A DNA stretch of 64,000 nt from Lota lota (Eukaryota > Chordata > Actinopteri > Gadiformes > Lotidae), in assembly GCA_026745465.1 (NCBI GenBank), contig JACYXH010000507.1:45001-109000 (forward strand), written 5' to 3'. Positions 28,524-41,600 of this stretch are shown piece by piece. A program made the translations under genes and the position numbers. Positions within the stretch are counted from its first letter, which is position 1, and each line of letters starts with the position of its first letter. The notes under the pieces are model-generated. The model saw only the letters and a list, made by a program, of their open reading frames with translations, was not told the origin of the DNA and searched no databases.

Positions 28524-28926
28524 GTGAAACCAACGTTACAATTCCATTGTTGTCCCGCCACGTCGGATTCAACCAACACATCCAGAGCTGCGCTCCAAAC
28601 AGCACGTCACCCACCAAGGATGTGTTGGTATAACCCGACGAGGCGACACAACAAGTGGATTTAAAGGCTTGTTTGGCTGCGCAGCCACAAAGTCTCAGCG
28701 CGTTTTTTCATGAGGACACATACGTTAGCTCAGTGATCTCTTTTAAATCACCGATTCCGCATTGCAAAGTGGTTCAAAGACTAAAAAGAGTAGTTTGGAA
28801 ACAGAGTAAGTCCATAGCCACGTGTGTTGATACGGAGCACAGGAGTACAGCACGCTACAGTACAACATGGCGCCCTGCAGACAGGACGGCTTCAACGAGG
28901 ATTATGGCTCAACATGTTGGACTCAC

Positions 28927-29105
28927 CTTCTAATGTTTCCGTCTGAATATTCCCTTTAAAAAGGCTTCTTTGTCTCCGGAGCGTGAGAAGGGCCGACACG
29001 CGGTATCTCTTCGCTTTGCTTTAAATGAACTTCCGTCTCCCGAACATGAGAGAAGGGTCTGTTTATAGAGCTCCAGGCTCGGCCACGCCCCTCCTGTGGG
29101 ACCAT
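28927..29105 (-). promoter_or_regulatory. TRIM 1 5'UTR exon and promoter
   Basis: A GTGAGT donor (28926-28921) ends a presumed untranslated first exon. Upstream on the minus strand are TATAAA (29062-29067) and a GC-box-like GGGGCGTGGCC (about 29082-29092). The same layout, with a TATATA, is kept in the paralogue near 60957. A start site about 30 bases below the TATA box (near 29035) would fit, but this is inference. Confidence 0.6.
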
Positions 29106-29726
29106 TTCCGGTCCTGAGCTTGGAGAAGGAAGTGACGTCTTAAACGGTGAACGCCAGAAGGGACGATACGATCGGCCCATACACATCCATCTATTGTTGG
29201 TTTCATCAGGTTATTTTACATCAAGCACGGAACGAATAAATGGCACGAAAAACTGATGAAATAATTCGGACTGACAAAATCGTGTGAACTTTACATCAGT
29301 TACGACGTGAATATGCGGCATTTTCCAGTAGGAATGGCACAGTGAAATAATTCAACCCTCAACCTAGTTTATGCTCTGTCACTTCACCTAAATATCCTAT
29401 GTATTTAGAGGACTCAATTAGAATGGAGTTTCCCTTTTTAACCCAAGTGTAAAATAGTAAAACAATCACCCCCAATAGTAATAATAGCATTCTAGTTTAA
29501 ATCCAAAATGAAATACATGTATCATTATAACCATGATATTTTTATGTTACGTCTTTTATAATAACCTGCATTAAATCGGAATAACAATAACACAAATAAT
29601 TCCCTTTTTAACCCAAGTGTAAAATAGTAAAACAATCATCCCCAATAGTAAAAATAGTATAGTTAAAATTTGTTTATTTTAGGGTTAGGGTTACATGTGA
29701 TTAAGGAGCAGGTAGGGGTTAGACAG

Positions 29727-29985
29727 TGTGTGTGTAGTAATATCCTCCCTCCACACACTGATGAAGAGGTGAATGGAGACTCCACTGTTGTGTGTAGTAA
29801 TATTTTCCCTCCACACACTGATGAAGAGGTGAATGGAGACTCCACTGTTGTGTGTATAGTAATATCCTCCCACCACACACTGATGAAGAGGTGAATGGAG
29901 ACTCCACTGTTGTGTGTGTAGTAATATCCTCCCTCCACACACTGATGAAGAGGTGAATGGAGACTCCACTGTTGTGTGTGTGTTG
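29727..29985. repeat. 60-bp minisatellite upstream of TRIM 1
   Basis: About four units of 'gtagtaatatcctccctcca' plus 'cacactgatgaagaggtgaa' and 'tggagactccactgt'. It follows a single copy of the unit expanded at 62.4 kb. Confidence 0.9.
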
Positions 29986-29999
29986 TGACGTGTTGGAGG

Positions 30000-30584
30000 A
30001 AATGTCTCCAGAGGACGGAGCTCATGGTCCCCCAAGCCACCAGTGAGGTGAGGAAGAGCCAGTCTTCATCGGTTTAAGGTTCAAGTTGCTATTCTTAAGC
30101 TCTCCGTGAAGAGGCAGAGGAAAAGGAGCAGAATGGAGACAGAAGCACATTTAGAGAAAACCAGCCGTAGAGCTTCACCCATGTTCCACTGGTGAACGTA
30201 AAGCCCTTTTTCCTCTCTTCTCTACTCATTACGGCCATGTTGTTTTCAAAAGGAACCTTTTCTGTTGACTAAGTTGTCCATAATCAACCGTCTTTCTGAC
30301 CTTCATTAGAGCTCATGCATTCTTATATTGTTAAGAACTCGGGGACATCCAGGAACAGATTTACTTCTTGCAGGGAATACAACGGCTGATCATCTACCGA
30401 TGCAGTGTCAGAAAACTGCCAAAGGGTGTCATCTAACACGGCCCCTCCTTCCTTTTCTTCCTCCTCCTACAGTCCCACTACAGAGACGTAGGTTTACAGG
30501 AGGAGCGGTTTGAGAGGCGGCAACGCCCCCTCCTTTACAACCCAAGCTTCTCTCACTTGACACATTTCCTCCTCCTTTTGCTCC

Positions 30585-30625
<41 letters not shown>

Positions 30626-30925
30626 ACTGAGCAAGAATCCTGTATTGTTTATATTTATACTGAGCAAGATTCCTGTGTATTTATATATATACTGAGCAAG
30701 TATCCTGTGCAATGTGAAAAGTGAATTCAGTGTACATCGTTTTTATCTTTATTTTATTCTTTAATGTATTGTGCATTTTTATTTTGTATTTGTATTTATC
30801 AATTAATCTCTCTTTTGCTCTACTTTTGACTTGTGAGCTGCATGCTCTAACAAGTGAATTTCTCAAATGTGGGATTCATAAAGTTTTATCTTATCTGGTT
30901 GCATGATGTTTTATTGTTAAATGGC

Positions 30926-30961
<36 letters not shown>

Positions 30962-31700
30962 AACCGACACGTGTGTGGAGTACAGGTAAACCAGTGTTCC
31001 TCTTTAGTTAGTTAATGATTTATTATTTTAATGACAGCTCTTACTCAGGTCCAGGTCTTTGTCCTGGTTTGATCCAAGGTTATTCTGACTGTGTGGATAC
31101 GCTTCAAAATATCTCTTTACAGTGTTTATTGTGTTTGTTGTCTTTTCTGTTTGCTAACTCTGAAAAGTCTTTAGTAGTTTTATTCTCCTTCAAAGTAAAA
31201 GTGTTTCCTTAGCTTTTCTTCCAGTTCTATGTTGATACGTTAGGAGTCACATGATTTCACTTCAGACGATAAAAAGTACAGCAGAACTTTAAAGCCTTTA
31301 AGTAACTTTAGTTCCACTGTTTAAACCTCGAACATCATTGCTGGGACCTGGTGGTTTTATAGCTTTATATGGACTTCATCAAATCCTTGCTCCGTCTTAT
31401 CTTATCACTTCATCAGTTAATGTTGTGTGTTCATGTGGAGGCCCAGCCCTGACTGAGACCTTTGGAACCATCATAAAGGTTTTAGATATAGTCAACTGTT
31501 GTTGAAAGTCTCCTTCCTCATTTGCTCTATCTTCCACACTGAGGAGGCCAGCAGCTCAATCTTTACACTCAGAACCTTTAGAACCGTGTTAATGTTCTGT
31601 CTAGATTCTGAACACGTACTTTGTGTTTGGGGCGAACCCTAAATCTCTTCCTTCAACAAATCTTACTTTCCTTGCTTTTGTGCTTTAATATTTCCATAGT
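30000..31700. other. Intergenic, no gene recognised
   Basis: It contains GT runs at 30591-30621 and 30929-30958 and a small 'ctgagcaagaatcctgt' repeat at 30625-30710. Nothing else could be supported. Confidence 0.5.
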
Positions 31701-31772
31701 ACAGAAGCACACATCCTGTGTGTGATTTCTTCTTGTTAAGGTATTTTACTTTATCAAACAAATGTTTTCTAG

Positions 31773-32805
31773 GAATGGCCTCTGCTACTTCCTGGTCTGA
31801 AGAGGACTTTTCATGTTCCATCTGTCGGGATGTGTTCAACAGCCCAGTTTCCACACCATGTGGACACAACTTCTGTAGAACCTGTATTACAAAGTTCTGG
31901 GATGACCAAATCCAGTACAAATGTCTTGTTTGCAACTAGCATTTCCACAGAAGACCTGATGTACAGGTCAATACATTCAAAACAGGGATGGTTGATCGGT
32001 TTAGAAGTTCTGTACGTGTCAAAGAGCAGCCTTGTGTTGAACCAGGAGAAGTTCCCTGTGACGTCTGTACTGGGACCCAGCTGAAGGCTGTGAAGTCCTG
32101 CCTAGTGTGTTTTACCTCTTACTGCCAAACCCACCTGGAGCCACATCAGAGAGTCGCAGGCCTGAAGAAACATCTGCTGGTCGACCCTATGTGTTAAGGT
32201 ACGAGACTAGAACCCAAACGCAAGACACAGAGACAGAGATGGAGCGGGGTCGAAAGGGGTTTATTCAGCAAAGGTACAGGCAAGGGCAAGGCAGGCGGAT
32301 AGTTAGGCAAGCAGGGGTCTGTTGGCAGGCAGGTAGCTGTAGGTCGGGGGACGAAGACGAGCGGGTAGTCAGGCAGGCGAGTAGTCGAAGGCAGGGAAGG
32401 CAACAGACGAGCAGGATGGAAGTCGGGCAGGAATCAGGTGGACTAGGGAAGAAGGACAAGCGGGTTAAACAGGCAGAAGCTAAGTACAGAACTAGAGCGC
32501 TGGAACGAGGTACTAACTTGATAAAGCGTAACAACGAACTGGCGCCGGCTGCTTGGTGAATGGGGAAGAAGTAGGGTGCGCTGATTATAGATTGAAGACC
32601 GGTGAGAGGACAACGTGCACGTGGGAGATTGAAGGCGGAATGTAAACAGAGGCACATGGTGTAGTAGCAGCCGGCGCAACTAGGTGGAGGCAGAGGATGG
32701 TGTAACACTATGGACCGTCTGGAATACAGGATGTGTAAGAAACACGACCGACTTCTGGAGCTCTTCTGCCAGACTGAACAGGTTTGTGTGTGTCAGTTCT
32801 GTAAT
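31773..32805 (+). pseudogene. TRIM pseudogene (RING/B-box), split by an LTR
   Basis: After a TTCTAG acceptor the frame starts MASATSWSEEDFSCSICRDV and follows the RING of TRIM 1 and 2, but a TAG replaces a codon directly after the last RING cysteines (LVCN, 31937-31939). The B-box 1 region continues open in the same frame until it is interrupted at 32191. After the 516-bp insertion it resumes with [19 protein letters not shown] and fades after the B-box 2 start near 32800. There is no coiled coil or B30.2. It lies opposite in orientation to both intact TRIM genes. Confidence 0.88.
32192..32707 (-). mobile_element. Solo LTR (516 bp) inside the TRIM pseudogene
   Basis: The element is bounded by TGTTA...TAACA and flanked by the 5-bp target duplication CTATG (32187-32191 and 32708-32712). 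Joining the flanks restores the TRIM sequence exactly. Read on the minus strand it starts TGTTACACC, carries AATAAA (32260-32265) near its 3' end and ends TTAACA, as expected for a retrotransposon LTR. No internal coding region is present. Confidence 0.85.
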
Positions 32806-34130
32806 TAAACCCAAAATATGTCATGTTATCAATGTTAGTAAAACAAGACCAATCATCTAGAGAAAACATGAATACAATCCTATGTTTTATGTCTCCCCAA
32901 AACATTGTGAAAATTCCACTCTGCTCCGAACCCAGGTGGCGTTCTTTAGTGACGTGGAGACACAGAACACGGTCGAAGGCCAAATCAAATATTTATTTTG
33001 TTAGCTGTGATGGAGAGGGGGTGAGGATCAAAATGAAACATGAATGTCTTCCCAATCAGGGTCTTCATATTGAACTTGATTCCTCTTCTTGGGTTTCCTC
33101 TGCTCATAGCATCACCAGTCTCTCCCCCTACTAACCTCATGAGGAGATCCACAACATTTTATCCATGACATGTGCAGCCTCACCCCGCCCCAGAGTCTAA
33201 TCAGTGTGACTCGGGCCAGGTGAGGCTGCTTCACCCATCAACCGCACACAGTCTTATCCAAACTCAGTTGACAAAGAAAACAACTCAATCAACTAATCAA
33301 GCCTATACTCAACCCTCAATGTAACTTTATACAGTACAGGGTCAGGCAGACACACATCACTCTGCTGTCTGTCCTTCTCCCTTCATCCAACACATTTGAA
33401 TTGATGCAAATGGCTGTTGATGGAATTTCACTAGTAGCCAAATCTGGTTCAAAGCCTCTCCTCTTTCTGAGAACACTGTTTTACTACCTGATCCCTGACC
33501 AAATGACGCATGATAAACAGTATATTCAAAGTATCTGATTGGCCCAGTCTGACAGGCAGCGGTCCGCTCTGGTGCTGTCTGTGCTGCGAGAGCCGAGGAC
33601 TGATGCTTTATTATTCTATGCTTTATTTTAGACCACATGATATTCAAGCTAACATCAGTACCTCATTGGACCACATATTTGTAGTGCTAATACCACACTA
33701 CAAACATGCCCTCCTTAAACCGCCCAGGCCAAGACAGACCGAAGGTTTACCTGGTTAAATTAGAACCTGTTGGCATGGCTTATTTACCATTCCACCCCTG
33801 ATCAATATAAACTGAAATGTTACCTGTATTAAAGAGATGCTTCATGAACCACCTCCAGAGTACAAGCTCGTTTACCTTGTATTTCTGCCAATAAACCACG
33901 TGTTGAACATTTACCACTCTGAGTCATACCTAGCCCGTAGCGACGATACCGCCAAGGATTTGACTTTAGTTTTCATCAGGACCCGAAAATAACTACTGAC
34001 ATCACACACGTTACAATTACCACTATATGACCTGGTCATATAGGCTCTGGTCCAATCGGCTCCAGAGGACCTTTGTGTTTATTCAAAGTAGTGTGCCTTT
34101 ATAGTCGTTTCTCATTTTAACTTCCTCATT
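32805..34130. other. Intergenic, no feature recognised
   Basis: No gene or repeat of known type could be supported. Confidence 0.4.
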
Positions 34131-34131
34131 T

Positions 34132-34330
34132 TAACTTCAGTCTTCCGCAGTGAGTAGCCCTTAAGCTCAATCTTTCTTTAAATCCACTTTTAATCTATTT
34201 TCCCTGATTTTCTTGTTTTAGGAACACTTTAACCCCCTTTTCTTCCCTTGCATTTATACTTTTATAACTTTATACTGTATGGGGCTGAACACATTTTGAT
34301 CTCGGAAAAGATAAGGTAAGCCTACAGTTT
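34132..34330 (+). promoter_or_regulatory. Inverted third copy of the NLR 5'UTR exon block
   Basis: The block from 'cttcagtcttccgcagtgag' to the donor ataag/GTAAGC (exon end 34315) matches the minus-strand blocks at 20.7 and 21.7 kb, including 'gtttactacagtttatattg' in the following intron. No NLR coding exon follows on this strand. It may be orphaned or may feed another transcript such as the lectin gene. Confidence 0.55.
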
Positions 34331-35600
34331 ACTACAGTTTATATTGTCTTTAGGTTATTGGTATATTAAATGATCTCATCTTGGGAAATGTGTCCGTGTA
34401 ATGCTTATCAATTAAATATTACCATAACACATTTTACCATGGAGAAAGACAATGTTAGTTTAATGTTTAATATATTGTGCTTTTCTGAGCCATGTGGTAA
34501 ATTGAACATTGCGTTCAATATTCAAGTGATTAATTTATCTTGACGCTACTCAAAATAAAAGGACAGAAATCCTTTGAACGTCCTTATATTAAAATCACAA
34601 GTTAAATATTTGTGTGTTGTATTTGCAGTAGGTACAACGACAAAGAAAAAAATATGATGTTCAATGAGCATATAAGTCGCTGAATTTGCTTAAAGAATTT
34701 AGAGTGCAGCTAATTATTGACAGATCAAAATAACATGCGATTAAAAAATATATTTTGCAAATAATAATTTATCGCCACATTAAATTTATATTTTATAAGA
34801 AAATAATACAATAAAATTACTCTATGTGCAGTGTTGGTAATAATTAATTAAAAAATTATTTGTGTAATGATTTCTTACTCTATGTGCCATGGTGGTAATT
34901 ATTCATCAAATCATTAAACAGGACAAAAGGCTTGAAAAATATTTGTTTTGTCCTCGTGTCCAGCTCACCAGCTGCTTAAAAGATGTGATGAGTGCATGAT
35001 GGACCAATCATACACCTGGCTTTTAATTTTTTTTATATCAAAATGTTGCTGTACTACAACTAACATTCTTCTCAGCAGATAAAAGCAAAGGCAAAACTGC
35101 AAAGCAGTGTGGATTTGCGCTGCAGTTATTTGTGTTATTTCGTGTTATTTGGCTTAAGTGTCCAACTGTCATGAAAATCTGAATGAGTATGCCCTCTGTG
35201 GATTACAGGGTACTTTTCTCATCTATGAAGAAGATAAATCTTCATTACTAGCACAATCATACATTTAAGTTACTGGCTTTGCAGTGTTTACCTACCTATA
35301 ACAATAAACGTACTGCACATAATGAATGAGATGTATGACAAGCATTCTCTTCCAGCAATGTTGTCAAAACTATGCAGACAAGATCAAAATAATAATAAAA
35401 CAGAATAATAACCGATTCAAGAGCAATAAATTGTGAAAAGTGTGTTTTTGCTATATTTTCTTGAAAAGAGCCTTTCAACTCCTTGAACTGATTTACCTTT
35501 AAGTAGTTTCAAAGTCGGGGGAACAAGACAGTAGTTCAAACTGTTTGAGCAAGCTTCAACTTGAACCAAGAGTTTCACAATAATGGCTTAAGTTTTTTTG
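34331..35600. other. AT-rich intergenic, no gene recognised
   Basis: AT-rich sequence containing a stretch near 34660-34800 with 'gcgattaaaaaatatatttt', possibly DNA-transposon debris. Nothing else could be supported. Confidence 0.35.
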
Positions 35601-35639
35601 GCCTATTCTTTTCTACAGGCCTGTGTCCACATCATGTGA

Positions 35640-37350
35640 CTGTCAAGTTTCTGTCTGCCAAAACGAACAAGATGGCTGACATTTATTTTATTCTCAGTGG
35701 AAAAGGGAATATTTTGATATCGATTAGGCATTAACATGGGTTTTGATAAAATGTCTAGCAAGAAATGTGTATTTTGATGTCATAATGTTTGTTCAGTGAT
35801 TGTATATAATGTTTAGTTTGTTAGTTATTACGGAAATTCTTCCCAGACATACACCCCACTGATCCAACACGTATATCTGAGAATCAGACCTTTATCTCAT
35901 AAAATATCAAAGTTATAACTTTACACGCCTTATGGTACAAGTTTCTATCTCTGACGCTAAGGTTGGAGGTCACGCTCCTTTTTGTGCCCTTTCAAGATGG
36001 GTAGAGATGCCAAAACATGTTCCCCTGGGTCCCAGGAATTACATATCCAAGATTTGTATTTCTAGTGCTTGTAGAAAAGAAGTTTGCCAGAATGGGCCGC
36101 TTCTTTGACAGAGCCTCTCAGAAGTGTGGCCCGCATGACTTTGTTGATCAGAATGTGGTGTCAAAGGCAGTTTTGGAGATAGGAAGGTCCTACTGCCCTG
36201 ACACTTAACAACCTTGTTCCAGGTCCTGACTGGGACCCCCATACCTAATCTTGTCCCCCTCGTATCCCCCCCACCGGGGTCACTGTCTGACCCTTGCAGA
36301 GACTCAAGATTTTCACCGAGTGATCCCACGGCGCCCCCTGGTTGATAGGTCCAATGGCCAAGTTTCTATCTCTTTCCAATGACTTTAGATGCATTTATTG
36401 CAATGCCTTTTATTGCCAATGTGTTTCAATGGCACATTTGATGATGCTTTGTGAATCACTTCCTGTAGGGTTAGAGTCCCCAAATTGAATATCGTATATC
36501 CTTCAGGTCCCCTTTCATATAAAAGAGACTCCATGTCTCTGGCTCACTCCCAAGTGTCCTTGACCCCTTGGTCACCTACTTATTACATCACTTCCCATAT
36601 TATCTACTAGTTTTAGTAAACCTTAATGCCCTGATTCATATAAAAGAGACCATACATCTCCCAAGTGATTATGTGCCCCCGCATACAATAAGTGTTTGCG
36701 TTACTTATTGTATTTCTATGACCCCCATGTTGATAATTTTAGTGGCCTTTTAGAAGGTTTTTCGTCTTCCTTTTACTTTACCGATTGCATTTTTGCTTCG
36801 TTTAAGCAACACTCATTTGTCATGATTATCTTAAGAAACAAAATGTACATATACAATTAAGCTTTGGAGTACATTTTCGGGTGGAAGTAAAGCAAACATA
36901 AACTTCCGACTTGCCCCACAAAAATAAGTTGGCCTAGTCCGTCCCAAAGAAGAATAAGAAATGTCTTCCCTGGGTTACTCGAAAATTGATGTTTTTATTG
37001 AAAGGACATGTATCTTGTATCCTGTCATGTATCTTGTTAAGCAAAATGTATTTATAAAAGAAACCTTTGGAATGTATTTCTTTAGGCGGAAGCAAAGCAA
37101 ACATAAACTTCCGTTGTGTCACACAAAAACACGTCCTCCTTATCCGTCCCGGAGAAGAATAAATGTCATCCCTGGGTCACTTGAAATTGTATTATTATTA
37201 TTTCATTATTTGAAAGAGCATCAACAGTTACATAAAATAGCACTTAACACAACAGCTCAGATGACTACACAACGCAAAGACATTGATTCAAACAACGTGC
37301 AAGCTGCGTGGTTTCAGGGATAGCAGTGTCCATATGAATCACCATGGCAA
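35640..37350. repeat. Left repeat block flanking the lectin gene
   Basis: 35640-35820 is similar in direct orientation to 44000-44160 ('gccaaaac', 'attctcag', 'tttgataa' in the same order). 36440-37350 is similar in inverted orientation to 44170-45000, for example 'catcacttcccatattatct' and the 'gaagaataa...cctgggt' segment. Inside it a ~190-bp unit (36840-36990 and 37030-37190) is tandemly duplicated. No transposase is recognised. Confidence 0.7.
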
Positions 37351-38640
37351 CGAAAGAAAACATTGCATTAACTAACATACTAAATATACATTGACTGACT
37401 GAAGATTGTTGTGGAAAGTACAACAAATTAACTCTAACAAGGAGAGAGATCAGGAAACCGCTGAATAAAGTTGTATTTAGAACTTTAACAAAGTAATACA
37501 AAAGCTGGGATGGTCTGCAGAGCATCTGCTTTTTCGGTTTCAGAAAACAGTTTTTATAGTCTCGCTTCTGTGATTCCTCCCATGAGCTCCAAGCCAGGGT
37601 TGTTATCAAACAATGCCCATACATGGCTTCACCACCAACCAACTTCCGCCATGTTCGTTATACTGGGATTTGTGCCGTGTATCATCATCTTTACTTATCA
37701 ATGTCCTCGTCTGAACATTCTCTACCTTTGTATCAGACACTGTCATGCATGTGCCATTCACTAATCTTGTTTTAAAGCCCTGAAGACAACTGTGCAGACC
37801 CTTCACGCCAGGGGCGTAATCTGTCCCTGAACAAACTGTATATATGCCTTGTCTATCTCAACAAAGCCGGAATCTCTCCGGGTGATACTGCCCTGTGTCA
37901 CCTTGGTTCCCAGGCCTGAATATTAGTACATACTTGTGGCACAGAACATCGAATTACCTTTTTAAGAAGCAATCGTCTCTTCAGATGACTCAGTGATATT
38001 TGCAAACATTATTTGTATAGACTAATAGGTATGGTACTATGTACACTGACTACCGTCTGCGACATTGCTGGTTTTACTGTCTGACCCCACCTGACCTGAA
38101 TGCAGCGAGCCATTGCAAGCCACAATTGACTTTGTGTGAGACACGTCAATGCGTTGCATGAAGGATCATGGAAGATCTCTGTGTGGTATATTGTTGTGTG
38201 ATGAAGGGAAAATGGGCACGCAAGTGTCTCCACTCTATTTTCTTGTTTTACCATTAAATTGAGTTTCACATGGACAGAGCGAACCCCTTGTTATGTCTGA
38301 TACCGCAAGATTTTTTTGTTTCAATGCAGAAATGTTGCATATTATACCTGTAAGTGAAATATTTTCCAAAGAATACTAAATGTCTATTCATATTCAGATT
38401 CATGTATTTCTCTTTGTGTATTTTATAGCCGGGAGTGGTCTAAAATTAAAATGGTGTCATAAAGAGACAGGCACAGTCAACCAGAGGAGATATTCTGTCA
38501 GATGTTCCAAATATATATTCGGTTTTAGATAATTAAATGTGGAAATGTTACATATTATACCTTTAACCATGTCTAACTTGCCGAAGTGAAGTGGCTCACT
38601 TTGATAGTTTTAAAGGCAAAAAACACACCAACAGATCGAG
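37351..38640. other. Upstream of lectin, no gene recognised
   Basis: Nothing coding was recognised. A short motif containing 'atgttgcatattatacct' appears at about 38331 and in a close variant (tacatattatacc) near 38545. Confidence 0.35.
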
Positions 38641-38650
38641 GGTCCTAGAA

Positions 38651-41600
38651 ATGCTTGTACTTATACAGATCATATTGTCTGGCTGGGTAGTCTACACCGA
38701 GGGTAACCTGTCAGCGGAGCATAACAGTGCCGAAAATAACGCAGAATTATTATTTGTATCTTGTGTTGTTACTGGGACTTGTTTTGAAAAAGCGACTATT
38801 CTGAACATATTCGACATTTTTGGAAGTTAAAAGTGTATACCCCTCACAGGAGGAGCTGTAACTCTGCAAGTCAATGAAGGTGGCTAACGGGAAGCCGATG
38901 CTCACCCAGCGAACACCCCTTCTGGACACACAATTATGAATTTTGAATTAAATAAATTGTCTGAATCCGGGAAAGACAGGCAAATGCCAATATATAGATA
39001 TTTACAGTCTGTCTCTACAGATCACTTTGCACCGGCTCACACTGGCTCTAGGTAGGAAGTACAACCAAATGACATATATATGACCTATAATGGTTATATG
39101 TACCTTTTGGAGTTGTACTTGATCTTACATTTAAATAATGAATGTAAAGATTATCATGAGGCTGGGTTGGTGCCCCTCCTGCACTTCATTCCCTACGTAA
39201 TGGTGTAAATATAGACGGTGCAGTGGGGGTGCACTGGGGGCCATGGGGTGGGGGGCTCGTAGAGAGAGTGGACAGTGTGTTGTGTAGTGTGTTGTTCTAA
39301 CAGTGTGTTGGGCGGAGAATGGGCCCTTGTGAGTGATTTAGATCACTACCTCGGAAATATGCCTGTGTTGAATGAAGAACTCATGTTCAATTAAAAGTAA
39401 TTTGCTATACATGCCCTCGAAAAGGCAAACCCATATCCGTCATGGTGTTCATTTTCTTTTGTTAAACAGTCGTTAGCGATGTGCTTATTTACGTTCCTTG
39501 GGATGTCAGGAATTGAACTGGAATTGTTTATCTTCTATTTTTACACATTCAAGCACACATTTTGGAAAAGTGGGAGCAAGAGGCTTTCTTGAAAAAGAAT
39601 GCAAACGTAGCAATTGTTAATGCATTAAAGTAGGTTTCTTTCAACTTGCACATAAACATTCATTTGGTTCTTCCCTTTAGGACTTTCTGATCCTAATGGA
39701 CAAGGTGTTGAGGCCTCCTGGATAAGGTGGTTGTGACGACTGGGACACATCCAGACGTCCTGGCAGCATTCAGGCTAGCTCCACCACCTGGGGAAACCAG
39801 CTGAGAAACATCAGAATAACCAACACCAATGGGCCACAGAATAAGAACCAGACTGATCAGATGCAAGGTAGTGAAGGTTACTGTAACGCACAACTGGATT
39901 CACCCTGGCTATTCCAATGAGCTCATCATTGCTTACCAGTTTTCCCCTGTACCTCAAACCAAGACAAGTTTGTTGTTATAAAGAGAGCCACGTTTTTCTT
40001 AAATTCACATCACATCTCTCACGTTTCCTTTCCTGCAGAGAACCCCATAGTCACTCTCACAGTAAGTGATTGAGCAGTAGTATTTTCAGACAAGAGCCTT
40101 TAGATTACTTAAGGCAAATCAAAGTTGATCTGGTGCTGGTCCCACATGCAGAAGCTTCATTCATAGCAGAAGGACCTACAGACTCTGCCGGTGAGTACCA
40201 TCTTGAAGTCAGAGAGACTAAACTATTTTAGGATTTTATTGTTTTGCTCTGTAATGTTAGACTCTTAATAACTACCATTAATGTAACATGTACTACTAAC
40301 TACTTATAGCTCCATCTCAAAGGCTCTATTTGCTTAACTTTTAATAGAATGTTAATATGAAGGAATGGATACCTAGTAGCTATTATTTTCTATTGTCTGG
40401 GCATGTTGTTTCTCCAGAACCATGGGGTCCAGTCATCTCATCTGCAGTTTCGTTGGTAGGTATTCCACACAGCACCACAGTTTTCATCATTATCCAGTTC
40501 ATTATATTGAATTAATAAAAATGTACCTGCCATAACATTTGACAGTTGATCTCCTCCTATGTTATTGTGATCGTGTGCGTGTGTAAGATTCTTACCACGA
40601 ATAGTTGGAATAATTCATAGATACAATAGTTGCAGGATATATGCTCTTAAATATAAGCTGATAATAGCTGAAATATTTTATTTTTATTAAATAAATTACT
40701 TAAGTATCTTCTCATCACCAGCTGTTGTCGTCCACCTGTGGAAATCACCTGGATTTTTAGGTATTACTGCATTGACAAGCATGCACTATCCAATGACAGG
40801 TTATCCAAACAGGCAAAGATTTCAATTTGTTTTGAAAACTGGAATGTAACTTGACAAACTATTCTGTGGTTTCTTTCTCAATTAAGCTGCATCCCGCATT
40901 AACCTGGCGTTGAGCGGCACGGCTATTCAGTCTTCAACCCACTCGACCCTGGGGGATGCTGAACACGCCATCGATGGGAACAGCGACCCTGAGTGGGATC
41001 ACAACAGCTGCAGCTGTACCAAGTTACAGGCTAAACAATGGTGGAGGCTGGAGCTGCCTGGTGTGTACAGGGTGTCAGAGATCCAGGTCACTAATATGAA
41101 TGCCTGGAGGGAGTACCTCAACGGCGTGGAAATACTGATTGGGAATTCACTGGTGAACAACGGCAACGACAATCCAAGGTGAATCACTGGTATCATCTAC
41201 CTTACTTCCACTCAATACTGTCAGACTCCCAGTCAAAACTTTCTGGGTTTGATCCCTAACTACCCCGACCTGCTTTTAAGTGTCTTTGGATAAAAGTATA
41301 AATTACTACATAGCATAGCATATTATATTCCCAGAAGATTAGGAAACACAACCAGTGCTCTGCTCAAGTACACCTGGACACACACCAGCTACTGGAATCT
41401 GGTTCCTGATACCTTCACCAGACTACTGTACCTTCTCTGTCTGTCTCTTTTCCTCAGGTGTGCCATCATCAACGATGACCCAGGCTGCTTGACTCAGACT
41501 GTCAAGTGTTGGGGAATGGAAGGGAGGTTCATCAACTTCTACAAGTCCTCTGATCACGCAAGCTACGTGTTGTTTTGTGAGGTCAAAGTGTACGGAGGTA

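Noticed and set aside
35990..36330. Short frames such as that around ARMGRFFDRASQKC
   Set aside because: They lie in a repeat block also present at 44-45 kb and match no family.
40033..40062. 23-base version of the second lectin exon using the first AG
   Set aside because: It ends in phase 0, which does not fit the phase 1 start of the following exons; the acceptor two bases later gives a 21-base in-phase exon, though this remains uncertain.
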